DNA from: Streptomyces vietnamensis
GTDB lineage: Bacteria > Actinomycetota > Actinomycetes > Streptomycetales > Streptomycetaceae
Length of the DNA: 64,000 nt
Assembly (NCBI RefSeq): GCF_000830005.1
Contig: NZ_CP010407.1
Span: 6,832,001 to 6,896,000 of the forward strand
Direction of reading: 5' to 3'
Shown here: piece after piece, positions 16,213 to 24,460 of the stretch
How positions within the stretch are numbered: position 1 is the stretch's first letter
How the letters are laid out: every line of letters starts with the position of its first letter
Made by a program: the position numbers and the translations under genes
Notes under the pieces: model-generated
The model's database searches: none
What the model was told of the DNA's origin: nothing
The model's input: the letters and a program-made list of their open reading frames with translations, nothing else

Positions 16213-16855
16213 TGCGAGTCACCCCCGCTGTGGTGGCCTGGCCGACCTCGACCGCGACCTCGACGCCCTCGGGGAGGTAGATGTCGACGCGCGAGCCGAA
16301 GCGGATCAGACCGATACGGTCACCCTGCTCGACCTTCGTCCCCTGCGGGATGTACGGCACGATCCGCCGGGCGACGGCGCCCGCGATCTGGACCATCTCG
16401 ATGTCGCCGAGCTCGGTGTCGAAGTGCCAGACAACGCGCTCGTTGTTCTCGCTCTCCTTGTTGAACGCCGGGACGAACCCGCCGGGGACGTGCTCCACGG
16501 ACGTCACCGTGCCGGCCAGCGGCGCGCGGTTGACGTGGACGTTCAGCGGGCTCATGAAGATGGCGACCCGGGTGCGTCCGTCCTTCCACGGCATGATGCT
16601 CTGCACCACACCGTCGGCGGGGGAGATGACCCGGCCCTGAGCGATCTCGCGCTCGGGGTCGCGGAAGAACCACAGCATGCCGGCCGCGAGAGCGGTGGTC
16701 GGCACGGCGATGGCCTTGGCGCGCTTGGACTTGCTCGCGCGCGCGAGGCTGAGCGCCGCGGTGGCCACGGTCGGCAGAAGCCACGGCGATGCTCCGCGTG
16801 CGATGCGTACGCCCTTGAGGCTGTCGCGATGTGCAGAGGTTCGACTGTCGGGCAT
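16199..16855 (-). CDS. psd: Phosphatidylserine decarboxylase (proenzyme)
   Basis: 218 residues, the short type of PSD. RFGSRVDIYLP contains the Gly-Ser self-cleavage site that yields the pyruvoyl group, and SPADGVV and SPLNVHVNR are further family blocks. It converts phosphatidylserine to phosphatidylethanolamine. ATG 16855 with AAGG 6-10 nt upstream is preferred over an upstream in-frame start that adds 30 unrelated residues. One hydrophobic stretch (about residues 45-60) anchors it. Confidence 0.92.
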   Translation of the reverse strand: MPDSRTSAHRDSLKGVRIARGASPWLLPTVATAALSLARASKSKRAKAIAVPTTALAAGMLWFFRDPEREIAQGRVISPADGVVQSIMPWKDGRTRVAIFMSPLNVHVNRAPLAGTVTSVEHVPGGFVPAFNKESENNERVVWHFDTELGDIEMVQIAGAVARRIVPYIPQGTKVEQGDRIGLIRFGSRVDIYLPEGVEVAVEVGQATTAGVTRIDRD

Positions 16856-17024
16856 GGATGACCTTCGTAGCGGATGATGCCGCACTGGCAACGGGGGACG
16901 GCGGCTTTCCGGCGATGCTATCGGTTGCGGGGCGCAACTGGGCAAGCCAGGAACCGAGTCGACGGCCGGAAGACGAACACGGGGTGTGATCTTCTTCGCG
17001 GCCGTACCGACTCAAAAGCGACAA

Positions 17025-18230
17025 TCAGCCCTGGAATCGGTACTCCTCCAGGAGCCGACGACCAATGATCATTTTCTGGATCTCGGCGGTACCTTCACCG
17101 ATGAGCAGCATCGGGGCCTCGCGGTAGAGGCGCTCGATCTCGTACTCCTTGGAGAAGCCGTAACCGCCGTGGATGCGGAAGGCATCCTCGACGACCTCCT
17201 TGCAGTATTCGGAGGCGAGGTACTTCGCCATCCCTGCTTCGAGGTCGTTTCGTTCCCCGGAGTCCTTTTTGCGTGCTGCATTCACCATCATGGCATGGGC
17301 GGCCTCGACCTTGGTAGCCATCTCGGCCAGCTTGAACTGAATCGCCTGGTGCTGGGCGATCGCCTTGCCGAAAGTGTGACGTTGCTGGGCATAAGAGACA
17401 CCCAGTTCGAAAGCACGCTGTGCGACGCCGCAACCACGGGCCGCCACGTTCACGCGGCCGACCTCGACGCCGTCCATCATTTGGTAAAACCCTCGGCCGG
17501 TGACCCCGCCGAGCACACGATTGGCCGGAATGCGCAGTCCGTCCATGATGAGTTCGGTCGTGTCGACGCCCTTGTAACCCATCTTGTCGATCTTCCCGGG
17601 GATCGTGAGGCCGGGGCGGACCTCTCCGAAGCCGGGCTCCTTCTCGACGAGGAAGGTCGTCATCGACTTGTGGGGGGCGGTGCCCTCCGGGTGTCCTTCG
17701 TCACTTCGGACGAGGACGGCCACCAGCGTTGACGTGCCGCCGTTCGTCAGCCACATCTTCTGGCCGTTGAGGACGTACTCGTCGCCGTCCTTGACGGCCT
17801 TCGACGTGATCGCCGACACGTCCGAGCCGAGGCCCGGCTCCGACATCGAGAAGGCGCCGCGCGTCTCGCCGGCCGCCATCCGCGGAAGGAAGTACTCCTT
17901 CTGCTCCTGGGTGCCGTGCTGCTTCAGCATGTACGCCACGATGAAGTGCGTGTTGATGATGCCGGAGACCGACATCCAGCCGCGGGCGATCTCCTCCACG
18001 CACAGCGCGTAGGTGAGCAGCGACTCACCCAGGCCCCCGTACTCCTCGGGGATCATCAGGCCGAAGACGCCGAGCTCCTTGAGCCCGTCCACGATCTGCT
18101 GCGGGTACTCGTCGCGGTGCTCGAGCTCCGTGGCGACCGGGATGATCTCCTTGTCGACGAAGTCCCGGACCGTGGCGAGGATCTCCTGCTGGACGTCGGT
18201 CAGACCGTGGGTCTGGGCGAGTCGCGCCAT
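17025..18230 (-). CDS. Acyl-CoA dehydrogenase, probable methylsuccinyl-CoA dehydrogenase
   Basis: 401 residues. AFSMSEPGLGSDVSAI, WLTNGG, the RHTFGKAIAQHQAIQFKLAEM block and IHGGYGFSKEYEIERLYREA are typical. Glu in LIGEGTAEIQ is the catalytic base position. It is the last gene of the ethylmalonyl-CoA operon, 2 nt after the MaoC gene, which makes methylsuccinyl-CoA to mesaconyl-CoA oxidation the likely reaction. That assignment comes from context; sequence alone gives only the acyl-CoA dehydrogenase family. Confidence 0.85.
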   Translation of the reverse strand: MARLAQTHGLTDVQQEILATVRDFVDKEIIPVATELEHRDEYPQQIVDGLKELGVFGLMIPEEYGGLGESLLTYALCVEEIARGWMSVSGIINTHFIVAYMLKQHGTQEQKEYFLPRMAAGETRGAFSMSEPGLGSDVSAITSKAVKDGDEYVLNGQKMWLTNGGTSTLVAVLVRSDEGHPEGTAPHKSMTTFLVEKEPGFGEVRPGLTIPGKIDKMGYKGVDTTELIMDGLRIPANRVLGGVTGRGFYQMMDGVEVGRVNVAARGCGVAQRAFELGVSYAQQRHTFGKAIAQHQAIQFKLAEMATKVEAAHAMMVNAARKKDSGERNDLEAGMAKYLASEYCKEVVEDAFRIHGGYGFSKEYEIERLYREAPMLLIGEGTAEIQKMIIGRRLLEEYRFQG

Positions 18231-18232
18231 GA

Positions 18233-18745
18233 CTACTTCCCCTGTTCCTTCAGCTCCGGGCGGCCGGGCTGCTCGCCGCCGCGCGCGTCGATGTACTCGG
18301 CGGTCGGGACCATCACCTTGCGGCGGAAGACGCACACGAGGGTGCCGTCTTGCTTGTAGCCCTTGGTCTCGACGTAGACGATGCCGCGGTCGCTCTTCGA
18401 CTTCGACGGGGTCTTGTCGAGGACCGTGGTCTCGCCGTAGATGGTGTCGCCGTGGAAGGTCGGCGCCACGTGCCGCAGCGACTCGATCTCCAGGTTGGCG
18501 ATGGCCTTGCCGGAGACGTCCGGCACGGACATGCCGAGCAGCAGCGAGTAGATGTAGTTGCCGACGACGACGTTCTGCTTGAAGTCCGTCGTGTTCTCGG
18601 CGTAATTCACATCCATGTGCAGCGGATGGTGGTTCATCGTCAGCAGACAGAAGAGGTGGTCGTCGTATTCGGTGACCGTTTTTCCGGGCCAGTGCTTGTA
18701 GACGGCACCGACTTCGAACTCTTCATAGGTACGGCCGAACTGCAT
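18233..18745 (-). CDS. MaoC family hydratase, probable mesaconyl-CoA hydratase
   Basis: 170 residues with a single hot-dog MaoC domain: MNHHPLHMDVNYAE carries the active-site Asp/His region and VVVGNYIYSLLLGMS follows. It lies between the malyl-CoA lyase (5 nt apart) and the acyl-CoA dehydrogenase (2 nt apart). In the ethylmalonyl-CoA pathway this enzyme interconverts mesaconyl-C1-CoA and beta-methylmalyl-CoA. The C-terminal 15 residues are polar. Confidence 0.85.
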   Translation of the reverse strand: MQFGRTYEEFEVGAVYKHWPGKTVTEYDDHLFCLLTMNHHPLHMDVNYAENTTDFKQNVVVGNYIYSLLLGMSVPDVSGKAIANLEIESLRHVAPTFHGDTIYGETTVLDKTPSKSKSDRGIVYVETKGYKQDGTLVCVFRRKVMVPTAEYIDARGGEQPGRPELKEQGK

Positions 18746-18750
18746 CGGAC

Positions 18751-19716
18751 TCAGGCCTCCGGGATCTCGAACTTGCTGGTGCGCTGCATGCCGGCGGCGC
18801 GGCCCTTGCCGGAGATGACCAGGGCCATCTTGCGGGAGGCCTCGTCGATCATCTCGTCGCCGAGCATCGCGGAGCCCTTCTTCCCGCCGGCCTCGGACGT
18901 GTAGTAGTCGTACGCGTCGAGGATCAGCTCGGCGTGGTCGTAGTCCTCCTGCGAGGGCGAGAAGATCTCGTTCGCGGCGGCGACCTGGTCCGGGTGCAGC
19001 ACCCACTTGCCGTCGAAGCCCAGGGCCGCGGCGCGCTGCGCGACCGCCTTGTAGCCCTCCTGGTTGCGGATCTGCAGGTAGGGACCGTCGATCGCCTGGA
19101 GGTTGTTGGCGCGGGCCGCCATCAGGATGCTCATCAGGATGTGGTGGTACGCGTCCGCCGGGTAGCCGGGCGGCTGCTCGCCGACGACGAGGGACTTCAT
19201 GTTGATGGAGGCCATGAAGTCGGCCGGGCCGAAGATGATCGTCTCGACGCGCTGGGAGGCCTGCGCGATCGCGTTGACGTTGGTGAGGCCCTGGGCGTTC
19301 TCGATCTGCGCCTCGATGCCGATCTTGCCGACCTCGAAGCCCATGGTCTTCTCGATCTGCGTGAGCAGCAGGTCGAGGGCGACGATCTGCTGGGCGTCCT
19401 GGACCTTCGGCAGCATGATGCAGTCGAGGTTCTGGCCGGCGCCCTCGACGACCGTGACGACGTCGCGGTAGGTCCAGTGGGTCGTCCAGTCGTTGACGCG
19501 GACCACGCGGGTCTTGCCGGTCCAGTCGCCCTCGTTCAGGAACTTCACGATGGTGTGCCGGGCCTCGGGCTTGGCCAGCGGGGCGCACGCGTCCTCCAGG
19601 TCGAGGAAGACCTGGTCGGCGGCGAGGCCCTGGGCCTTCTCGAGGAAGCGCGGGTTGGAGCCGGGGACCGCCAGGCAGGAGCGGCGGGGGCGGAGCCGGT
19701 TCACAGGGCTGGTCAT
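18751..19716 (-). CDS. HpcH/HpaI-citrate lyase family: malyl-CoA/beta-methylmalyl-CoA lyase
   Basis: 321 residues. SCLAVPGSNPRFLEKA, DLEDACAPLAKPEAR (metal-binding Asp), IEAQIENAQG and IIFGPADFMAS define the CitE/Mcl family. In this operon it should split beta-methylmalyl-CoA into glyoxylate and propionyl-CoA and/or malyl-CoA into glyoxylate and acetyl-CoA. It overlaps the end of the mutase gene by 4 nt. Confidence 0.88.
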   Translation of the reverse strand: MTSPVNRLRPRRSCLAVPGSNPRFLEKAQGLAADQVFLDLEDACAPLAKPEARHTIVKFLNEGDWTGKTRVVRVNDWTTHWTYRDVVTVVEGAGQNLDCIMLPKVQDAQQIVALDLLLTQIEKTMGFEVGKIGIEAQIENAQGLTNVNAIAQASQRVETIIFGPADFMASINMKSLVVGEQPPGYPADAYHHILMSILMAARANNLQAIDGPYLQIRNQEGYKAVAQRAAALGFDGKWVLHPDQVAAANEIFSPSQEDYDHAELILDAYDYYTSEAGGKKGSAMLGDEMIDEASRKMALVISGKGRAAGMQRTSKFEIPEA

Positions 19717-21749
19717 GCGAGGACCTCCGTACTTTCCAGGGGGCTGAGCTTGTTCGCTTGCCGGATCTCGTCGACGATACGGCCGATGATCTCCGTGATA
19801 CCGAAGTCCTTCGGTGTGAAGACGGCGGCGACACCCGCGCGCTTCAGTTCTGCGGCGTCGGCGTTCGGGATGATTCCGCCGACGATGACCGGGATGTCCG
19901 TCGCGCCCGCCTCGCGGAGGCGGTCGAGGACGTCGGGGACCAGCGCGGAGTGCGAGCCGGAGAGGATCGACAGGCCCACGCAGTGCACGTCCTCCGCCAG
20001 GGCGGCGTCGACGATCTGCTCGGGCGTCAGCCGGATGCCCTGGTAGACCACCTCGAAACCGGCGTCACGCGCGCGTACGGCGATCTGCTCGGCCCCGTTG
20101 GAGTGCCCGTCCAGGCCCGGCTTGCCGACGAGCAGCCGCAGCCGCCCGCAGTTCAGGTCCTCGGCGGTCCTGGCGACCTTCTCGCGGACCAGGGCGAGCG
20201 GCGTGCCCGCCTCGGCCGTCACGGCCACCGGGGCGGAGGAGACGCCGGTGGGGGCGCGGAACTCGCCGAACACCTCGCGCAGGGCCCCGGCCCACTCGCC
20301 GGTGGTGACCCCGGCGCGGGCGCACTCCAGGGTGGCCTCCATGAGGTTCTCGGTGCCCTTGGCGGCCTCCTTGAGGCGCTCCAGGGCCTTGCAGGGCCGC
20401 GGGTGGTTGAACGGCGGCTGGTAGCGGTTGTCGCGCCAGGTCTTCATCGAGCCGACGACCCGCGCCTCGACGGCCGGGTCGACCGTCATGATCGCGGTGT
20501 CCAGGTCGGCGGTGAGGGGGTTCTCCTCGGTCGCCTGGAAGATGTTGACGCCGACGATCTTGTCCTCGCCGGCCTCGATCCGGGCGCGCCGCTCGGCGTG
20601 CGAGGAGACCAGCTGCGACTTGAGGTAGCCGGACTCGACGGCGGCCATCGCGCCGCCCATCTCCTGGATCCGGTCGATCTCGGCCAGGCACTCCTCGACG
20701 AGGGCGTCCACCTTGGCCTCGATGACGTGCGAGCCGGCGAAGATGTCCTCGTACTCCAGGAGGTCGGACTCGTGGGCGAGCACCTGCTGGATGCGGAGCG
20801 ACCACTGCTGGTCCCAGGGCCGGGGGAGGCCGAGGGCCTCGTTCCAGGCGGGGAGCTGCACGGCACGCGCGCGGGCGTCCTTGGAGAGGGTGACGGCCAG
20901 CATCTCCAGGACGATCCGCTGGACGTTGTTCTCCGGCTGGGCCTCGGTCAGGCCGAGCGAGTTGACCTGGACGCCGTAGCGGAAACGCCGCTGCTTCGGG
21001 TTCTCGATGCCGTACCGCTCGAGCGTGATCTTGTCCCAGATGCGGCCGAAGGCGCGCATCTTGCACATCTCCTCGATGAAGCGGACGCCCGCGTTCACGA
21101 AGAAGGAGATGCGGGCGACGACCTCGCCGAAGCGGTCCTCGGGGACCTGCCCCGAGTCGCGGACCGAGTCGAGGACCGCGATCGCGGTGGCCATCGCGTA
21201 CGAGATCTCCTGGACCGGCGTGGCCCCGGCCTCCTGCAGGTGGTAGCTGCAGATGTTGATCGGGTTCCACTTCGGGATGTGGTTGACCGTGTACGCGATC
21301 ATGTCCGTCGTGAGGCGGAGCGAGGGGCCGGGCGGGAAGACGTGCGTCCCGCGCGACAGGTACTCCTTCACGATGTCGTTCTGGGTGGTGCCCTGGAGCT
21401 TGGTGATGTCCGCGCCCTGCTCCTCGGCTGCCACCTGGTAGAGCGCCAGAAGCCACATGGCGGTGGCGTTGATGGTCATGGAGGTGTTCATCTGCTCCAG
21501 GGGGATGTCCTGGAACAGCCGGCGCATGTCACCGAGGTGCGAGACGGGGACGCCGACCCGGCCGACCTCGCCGCGGGCGAGGATGTGGTCGGGGTCGTAC
21601 CCGGTCTGCGTCGGCAGGTCGAACGCGACCGAGAGGCCGGTCTGACCCTTGGCGAGGTTGCGCCGGTACAGCTCGTTGGACGCCTCGGCGGTCGAGTGAC
21701 CCGCATACGTCCGCATGAGCCACGGCCGGTCCTTCTGGCGCTCAGTCAT
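19713..21749 (-). CDS. ecm: Ethylmalonyl-CoA mutase (MeaA type), B12-dependent
   Basis: 678 residues. The catalytic barrel has RTYAGHSTAEASNELYRRNL and SLGLTEAQPENNVQR. The C-terminal cobalamin domain (about 535-665) has KPGLDGHSNGAEQ with the cobalt-ligand His. It rearranges ethylmalonyl-CoA to methylsuccinyl-CoA. Methylmalonyl-CoA mutase is the main alternative, but the length, single-subunit form and position directly behind ccr (10 nt) favour Ecm/MeaA. Confidence 0.88.
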   Translation of the reverse strand: MTERQKDRPWLMRTYAGHSTAEASNELYRRNLAKGQTGLSVAFDLPTQTGYDPDHILARGEVGRVGVPVSHLGDMRRLFQDIPLEQMNTSMTINATAMWLLALYQVAAEEQGADITKLQGTTQNDIVKEYLSRGTHVFPPGPSLRLTTDMIAYTVNHIPKWNPINICSYHLQEAGATPVQEISYAMATAIAVLDSVRDSGQVPEDRFGEVVARISFFVNAGVRFIEEMCKMRAFGRIWDKITLERYGIENPKQRRFRYGVQVNSLGLTEAQPENNVQRIVLEMLAVTLSKDARARAVQLPAWNEALGLPRPWDQQWSLRIQQVLAHESDLLEYEDIFAGSHVIEAKVDALVEECLAEIDRIQEMGGAMAAVESGYLKSQLVSSHAERRARIEAGEDKIVGVNIFQATEENPLTADLDTAIMTVDPAVEARVVGSMKTWRDNRYQPPFNHPRPCKALERLKEAAKGTENLMEATLECARAGVTTGEWAGALREVFGEFRAPTGVSSAPVAVTAEAGTPLALVREKVARTAEDLNCGRLRLLVGKPGLDGHSNGAEQIAVRARDAGFEVVYQGIRLTPEQIVDAALAEDVHCVGLSILSGSHSALVPDVLDRLREAGATDIPVIVGGIIPNADAAELKRAGVAAVFTPKDFGITEIIGRIVDEIRQANKLSPLESTEVLA

Positions 21750-21759
21750 CTTCGGGACC

Positions 21760-23097
21760 TCAGATGTTCCGGAAGCGGTTGATGGCGTCGATGTGCTGGG
21801 CCCGGAGCTCCGGGTTGCTGACGCCCAGGCCCTCCTGCGGGGCGAGGGCGAGGACGCCGACCTTGCCCTGGTGGAGGTTGCGGTGGACGTCGTAGGCGGC
21901 CTGGCCGGTCTCCTCCAGGGAGTAGACCTTCGAGAGCGTGGGGTGGATCTTGCCCTTGGCGATCAGGCGGTTGGCCTCCCACGCCTCGCGGTAGTTCGCG
22001 AAGTGCGAGCCGATGATCCGCTTCAGCGACATCCACAGGTAGCGGTTGTCGTACTGGTGCATGTAGCCCGAGGTCGAGGCGCAGGTGGTGATGGTGCCGC
22101 CCTTGCGGGTGACGTACACGGAGGCGCCGAAGGTCTCGCGGCCCGGGTGCTCGAAGACGATGTCGATGTCCTCGCCGCCGGTCAGCTCACGGATCTTGGA
22201 GCCGAAGCGCTTCCACTCGCGCGGGTCCTGGGTGTTCTCGTCCTTCCAGAACTTGTAGCCCTCGGCGTTGCGGTCGATGACCGCCTCGGCGCCCATGGAC
22301 CGGCAGATGTCGGCCTTCTCGGGGGAGGAGACGACACAGATCGGGTTGGCGCCGCCGGCGAGGGCGAACTGCGTGGCGTACGAGCCGAGTCCGCCGCTCG
22401 CGCCCCAGATGAGGACGTTGTCGCCCTGCTTCATGCCGGCGCCGTTGCGGGAGACCAGCTGGCGGTAGGCGGTGGAGTTGACGAGGCCGGGGGCCGCCGC
22501 CTCCTCCCAGCTGAGGTGGCCGGGCTTCGGCATCAGCTGGTTGGACTTCACGAGGGCGATCTCGGCGAGGCCGCCGAAGTTGGTCTCGAAGCCCCAGATG
22601 CGCTGCTCGGGGTCGAGCATCGTGTCGTTGTGGCCGTCGGAGGACTCCAGCTCGACCGAGAGGCAGTGGGCGACGACCTCGTCGCCGGGCTTCCAGGAGT
22701 TGACGCCCGGGCCGGTGCGCAGCACGACGCCCGCGAGGTCGGAACCGATGACGTGGTAGGGCAGGTCGTGGCGCTTGGTGAGCTCGGAGAGGCGGCCGTA
22801 GCGCTCCAGGAAGCCGAAGGTCGAGACGGGCTCGAAGATCGAGGTCCAGACCGAGTTGTAGTTCACGGAGCTCGCCATGACGGCCACGAGGGCCTCGCCC
22901 GGGCCGAGCTCGGGGAGCTTGACGTCGTCGAGGTGGAGCGACTTGCGCGGGTCCTTGTCGCGGCTGGCGACGCCGGCGAACATCTCCGCCTCGTCCTTGT
23001 GGACGGTGACGGCCCGGTACGACTCGGGGAGCTTGATGTTCGCGAAGTCGGCGGACGTGGAGTCCGGCGACTGGATCGCGTCCAGGATTTCCTTCAC
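21760..23097 (-). CDS. ccr: Crotonyl-CoA carboxylase/reductase
   Basis: 445 residues, close to known Ccr enzymes. GASGGLGSYATQFALAGGANP is the NADPH fold, and SVNYNSVWTSIFEPV, HCLSVELE and WGFETNFGGLAE are Ccr-specific blocks. It reductively carboxylates crotonyl-CoA to ethylmalonyl-CoA, the key step of the pathway, and also feeds polyketide extender units. GTG 23097 has GGAGG 6 nt upstream; longer in-frame versions add leader sequence. The long leader holds a hairpin and a TetR-type palindrome. Confidence 0.93.
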   Translation of the reverse strand: MKEILDAIQSPDSTSADFANIKLPESYRAVTVHKDEAEMFAGVASRDKDPRKSLHLDDVKLPELGPGEALVAVMASSVNYNSVWTSIFEPVSTFGFLERYGRLSELTKRHDLPYHVIGSDLAGVVLRTGPGVNSWKPGDEVVAHCLSVELESSDGHNDTMLDPEQRIWGFETNFGGLAEIALVKSNQLMPKPGHLSWEEAAAPGLVNSTAYRQLVSRNGAGMKQGDNVLIWGASGGLGSYATQFALAGGANPICVVSSPEKADICRSMGAEAVIDRNAEGYKFWKDENTQDPREWKRFGSKIRELTGGEDIDIVFEHPGRETFGASVYVTRKGGTITTCASTSGYMHQYDNRYLWMSLKRIIGSHFANYREAWEANRLIAKGKIHPTLSKVYSLEETGQAAYDVHRNLHQGKVGVLALAPQEGLGVSNPELRAQHIDAINRFRNI

Positions 23098-23257
23098 GGG
23101 TTGCCTCCGGCGGTGAGCGTCCCGGGGGAGGGACGCCTGGGGGTTACGGCGGGAAGTGCTGCTGCTGTGGAGGTGTGCCGTCGGTTCGGCTGGGTGGTGC
23201 GGTGGCGGCGCTGTGTGGTGGAGCGCGAGGGTGCCTGTGACGCAGGCGTCCGGGCGC

Positions 23258-23274
23258 ACCAACCGTCGGTTGGT
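23258..23274 (-). promoter_or_regulatory. TetR-type operator palindrome in the ccr leader
   Basis: ACCAACCG-T-CGGTTGGT, with perfect 8-bp arms about a single base. The form is typical of TetR-family sites, and a TetR gene lies 230 bp upstream in the same direction. It sits about 50-65 nt downstream of the predicted ccr start point, where it could block elongation. Confidence 0.6.
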
Positions 23275-23330
23275 GGGGACAGCCGGCGCGCGAGGTGTGA
23301 TCTCTGCGCGCCGGCCGCCCGGACAACATC

Positions 23331-23359
23331 AACGTATGGCACGCCGTGTCACCTGACAA
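23331..23359 (-). promoter_or_regulatory. Probable ccr promoter
   Basis: On the minus strand, TTGTCA (23354-23359) and TACGTT (23331-23336) are separated by 17 bp, a good vegetative promoter. Confidence 0.6.
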
Positions 23360-23452
23360 GGCACTGCGTGCCAACAATTTCACTCAGATGCAATCTGCCC
23401 GTCACGGATGAGCGATGATCGATCGAAATGGCCTGTGAGCTGGGGGAACGCA

Positions 23453-23490
23453 AGGAGGGCCGTCCCCGGAAATCCGGGGACGGCCCTCCT
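23453..23490. terminator. Terminator downstream of tetR
   Basis: Perfect 17-bp arms (23453-23469 and 23474-23490) with the loop AAAT. It separates tetR from the ccr operon and could act in both directions. Confidence 0.9.
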
Positions 23491-23502
23491 CGTCGAGCGG
23501 TG

Positions 23503-24345
23503 TCAGGCCCCCTTGAGCGCCTGCTGGATGGTCCGCATGACCTCGTCGAGCGGAGCGTCCGTCCGTGCCACGGCGACCACCACGTCGCCCGTCGTGGACG
23601 CGGTCGCGGCGGCCGGCGCCTCCGGGGCCGGCTCGGCCGGTGCGGCGGTGGCGCTCCCGGCGGGCGCCGGACGGGCGCCTATGCCCGAGCCGAAGGTCTC
23701 CCGGACGATCGCGAAGGCGTGGTCCAGCTGGGCCTCCACGTCACCCTCGCCGCCCGCCCGCAGCCAGCGGCGCAGCACGTGGTTGTGGGCGGTGACGACC
23801 GCCGACGCGGCCACCTCGGCGAGCAGCGGGTCGTCGTTGCCGGCGTGGTGGTCCCGCTCGTCGAAGTGCCCGAGGAGATAGCGGGTGAAGAGCCGCTCGT
23901 AGCGGGCCACCGAGGCGATCTCCCGCTCCCGCAGCGTCGGCACCTCACGGGTGAGCCGGTAGCGCGCCACGGAGACCGCGGGGGACCCCGCGTACATCTT
24001 CATGACTTCCTTGATGCCCCGGCACACCGTGTCGAGCGGGTGCTCGTGCGGCGGGGCGGCGTTCAGCACCGCCTCCGCCCGTACGAGCGTGTCGTCGTGG
24101 TCCGGGAAGATCGCCTCTTCCTTGGAGCGGAAGTGGCGGAAGAACGTCCGCCGCGCGACCCCGGCCGTGGCCGCGATCTCGTCGACGGTGGTGGCCTCGT
24201 ACCCCTTGGTCGCGAAGAGCTCCATCGCGGCCGCGGCGAGCTCCCGGCGCATCTTGAGCCGCTGCGCGGCGGCACGAGTGCCCGCCGCGCTCTCCGGAGC
24301 GTCGGACGGGGACGTGGCACGGGGTGTCTTCGCGGCCTTGGGCAT
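23503..24345 (-). CDS. TetR family transcriptional regulator
   Basis: 280 residues. The HTH spans about residues 30-80 (AAAAMELFATKGYEATTVDEIA...ARRTFFRHFRSKEE). The C-terminus after about 215 is Ala/Pro/Thr-rich and probably disordered. ATG 24345 is chosen because TACGTT lies 6 nt upstream, a leaderless pattern; ATG 24363 is an alternative. It sits between the 3-hydroxyacyl-CoA dehydrogenase gene and ccr and is the natural candidate to control the ethylmalonyl-CoA operon. Confidence 0.88.
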   Translation of the reverse strand: MPKAAKTPRATSPSDAPESAAGTRAAAQRLKMRRELAAAAMELFATKGYEATTVDEIAATAGVARRTFFRHFRSKEEAIFPDHDDTLVRAEAVLNAAPPHEHPLDTVCRGIKEVMKMYAGSPAVSVARYRLTREVPTLREREIASVARYERLFTRYLLGHFDERDHHAGNDDPLLAEVAASAVVTAHNHVLRRWLRAGGEGDVEAQLDHAFAIVRETFGSGIGARPAPAGSATAAPAEPAPEAPAAATASTTGDVVVAVARTDAPLDEVMRTIQQALKGA

Positions 24346-24351
24346 GGTCCG

Positions 24352-24357
24352 AACGTA
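24352..24357 (-). promoter_or_regulatory. -10 box of the leaderless tetR promoter
   Basis: TACGTT on the minus strand, 6 nt before ATG 24345. Confidence 0.5.
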
Positions 24358-24460
24358 CTGCATCGGAGTGGGAGTGTGCCCAGGTGGGGGCGGGGAGGCC
24401 CCCGGGGCACCGGCGGCGCCCGGGGGACTCAGCAGACCGCCCCAGCCGGCGGCGCGGGGC

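Larger units (their letters stand above)
23098..23502. other. 405-bp ccr control region and tetR terminator
   Basis: Reading toward ccr: the tetR terminator (23453-23490), a small GGCAC-TGC-GTGCC repeat (23360-23372), the ccr promoter candidate (23331-23359), a leader hairpin with 10-bp GCCGGCGCGC arms (23282-23291 and 23306-23315), and a TetR-like palindrome (23258-23274). From the predicted start near 23324 the leader is about 225 nt. No gene fits here. Confidence 0.7.
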
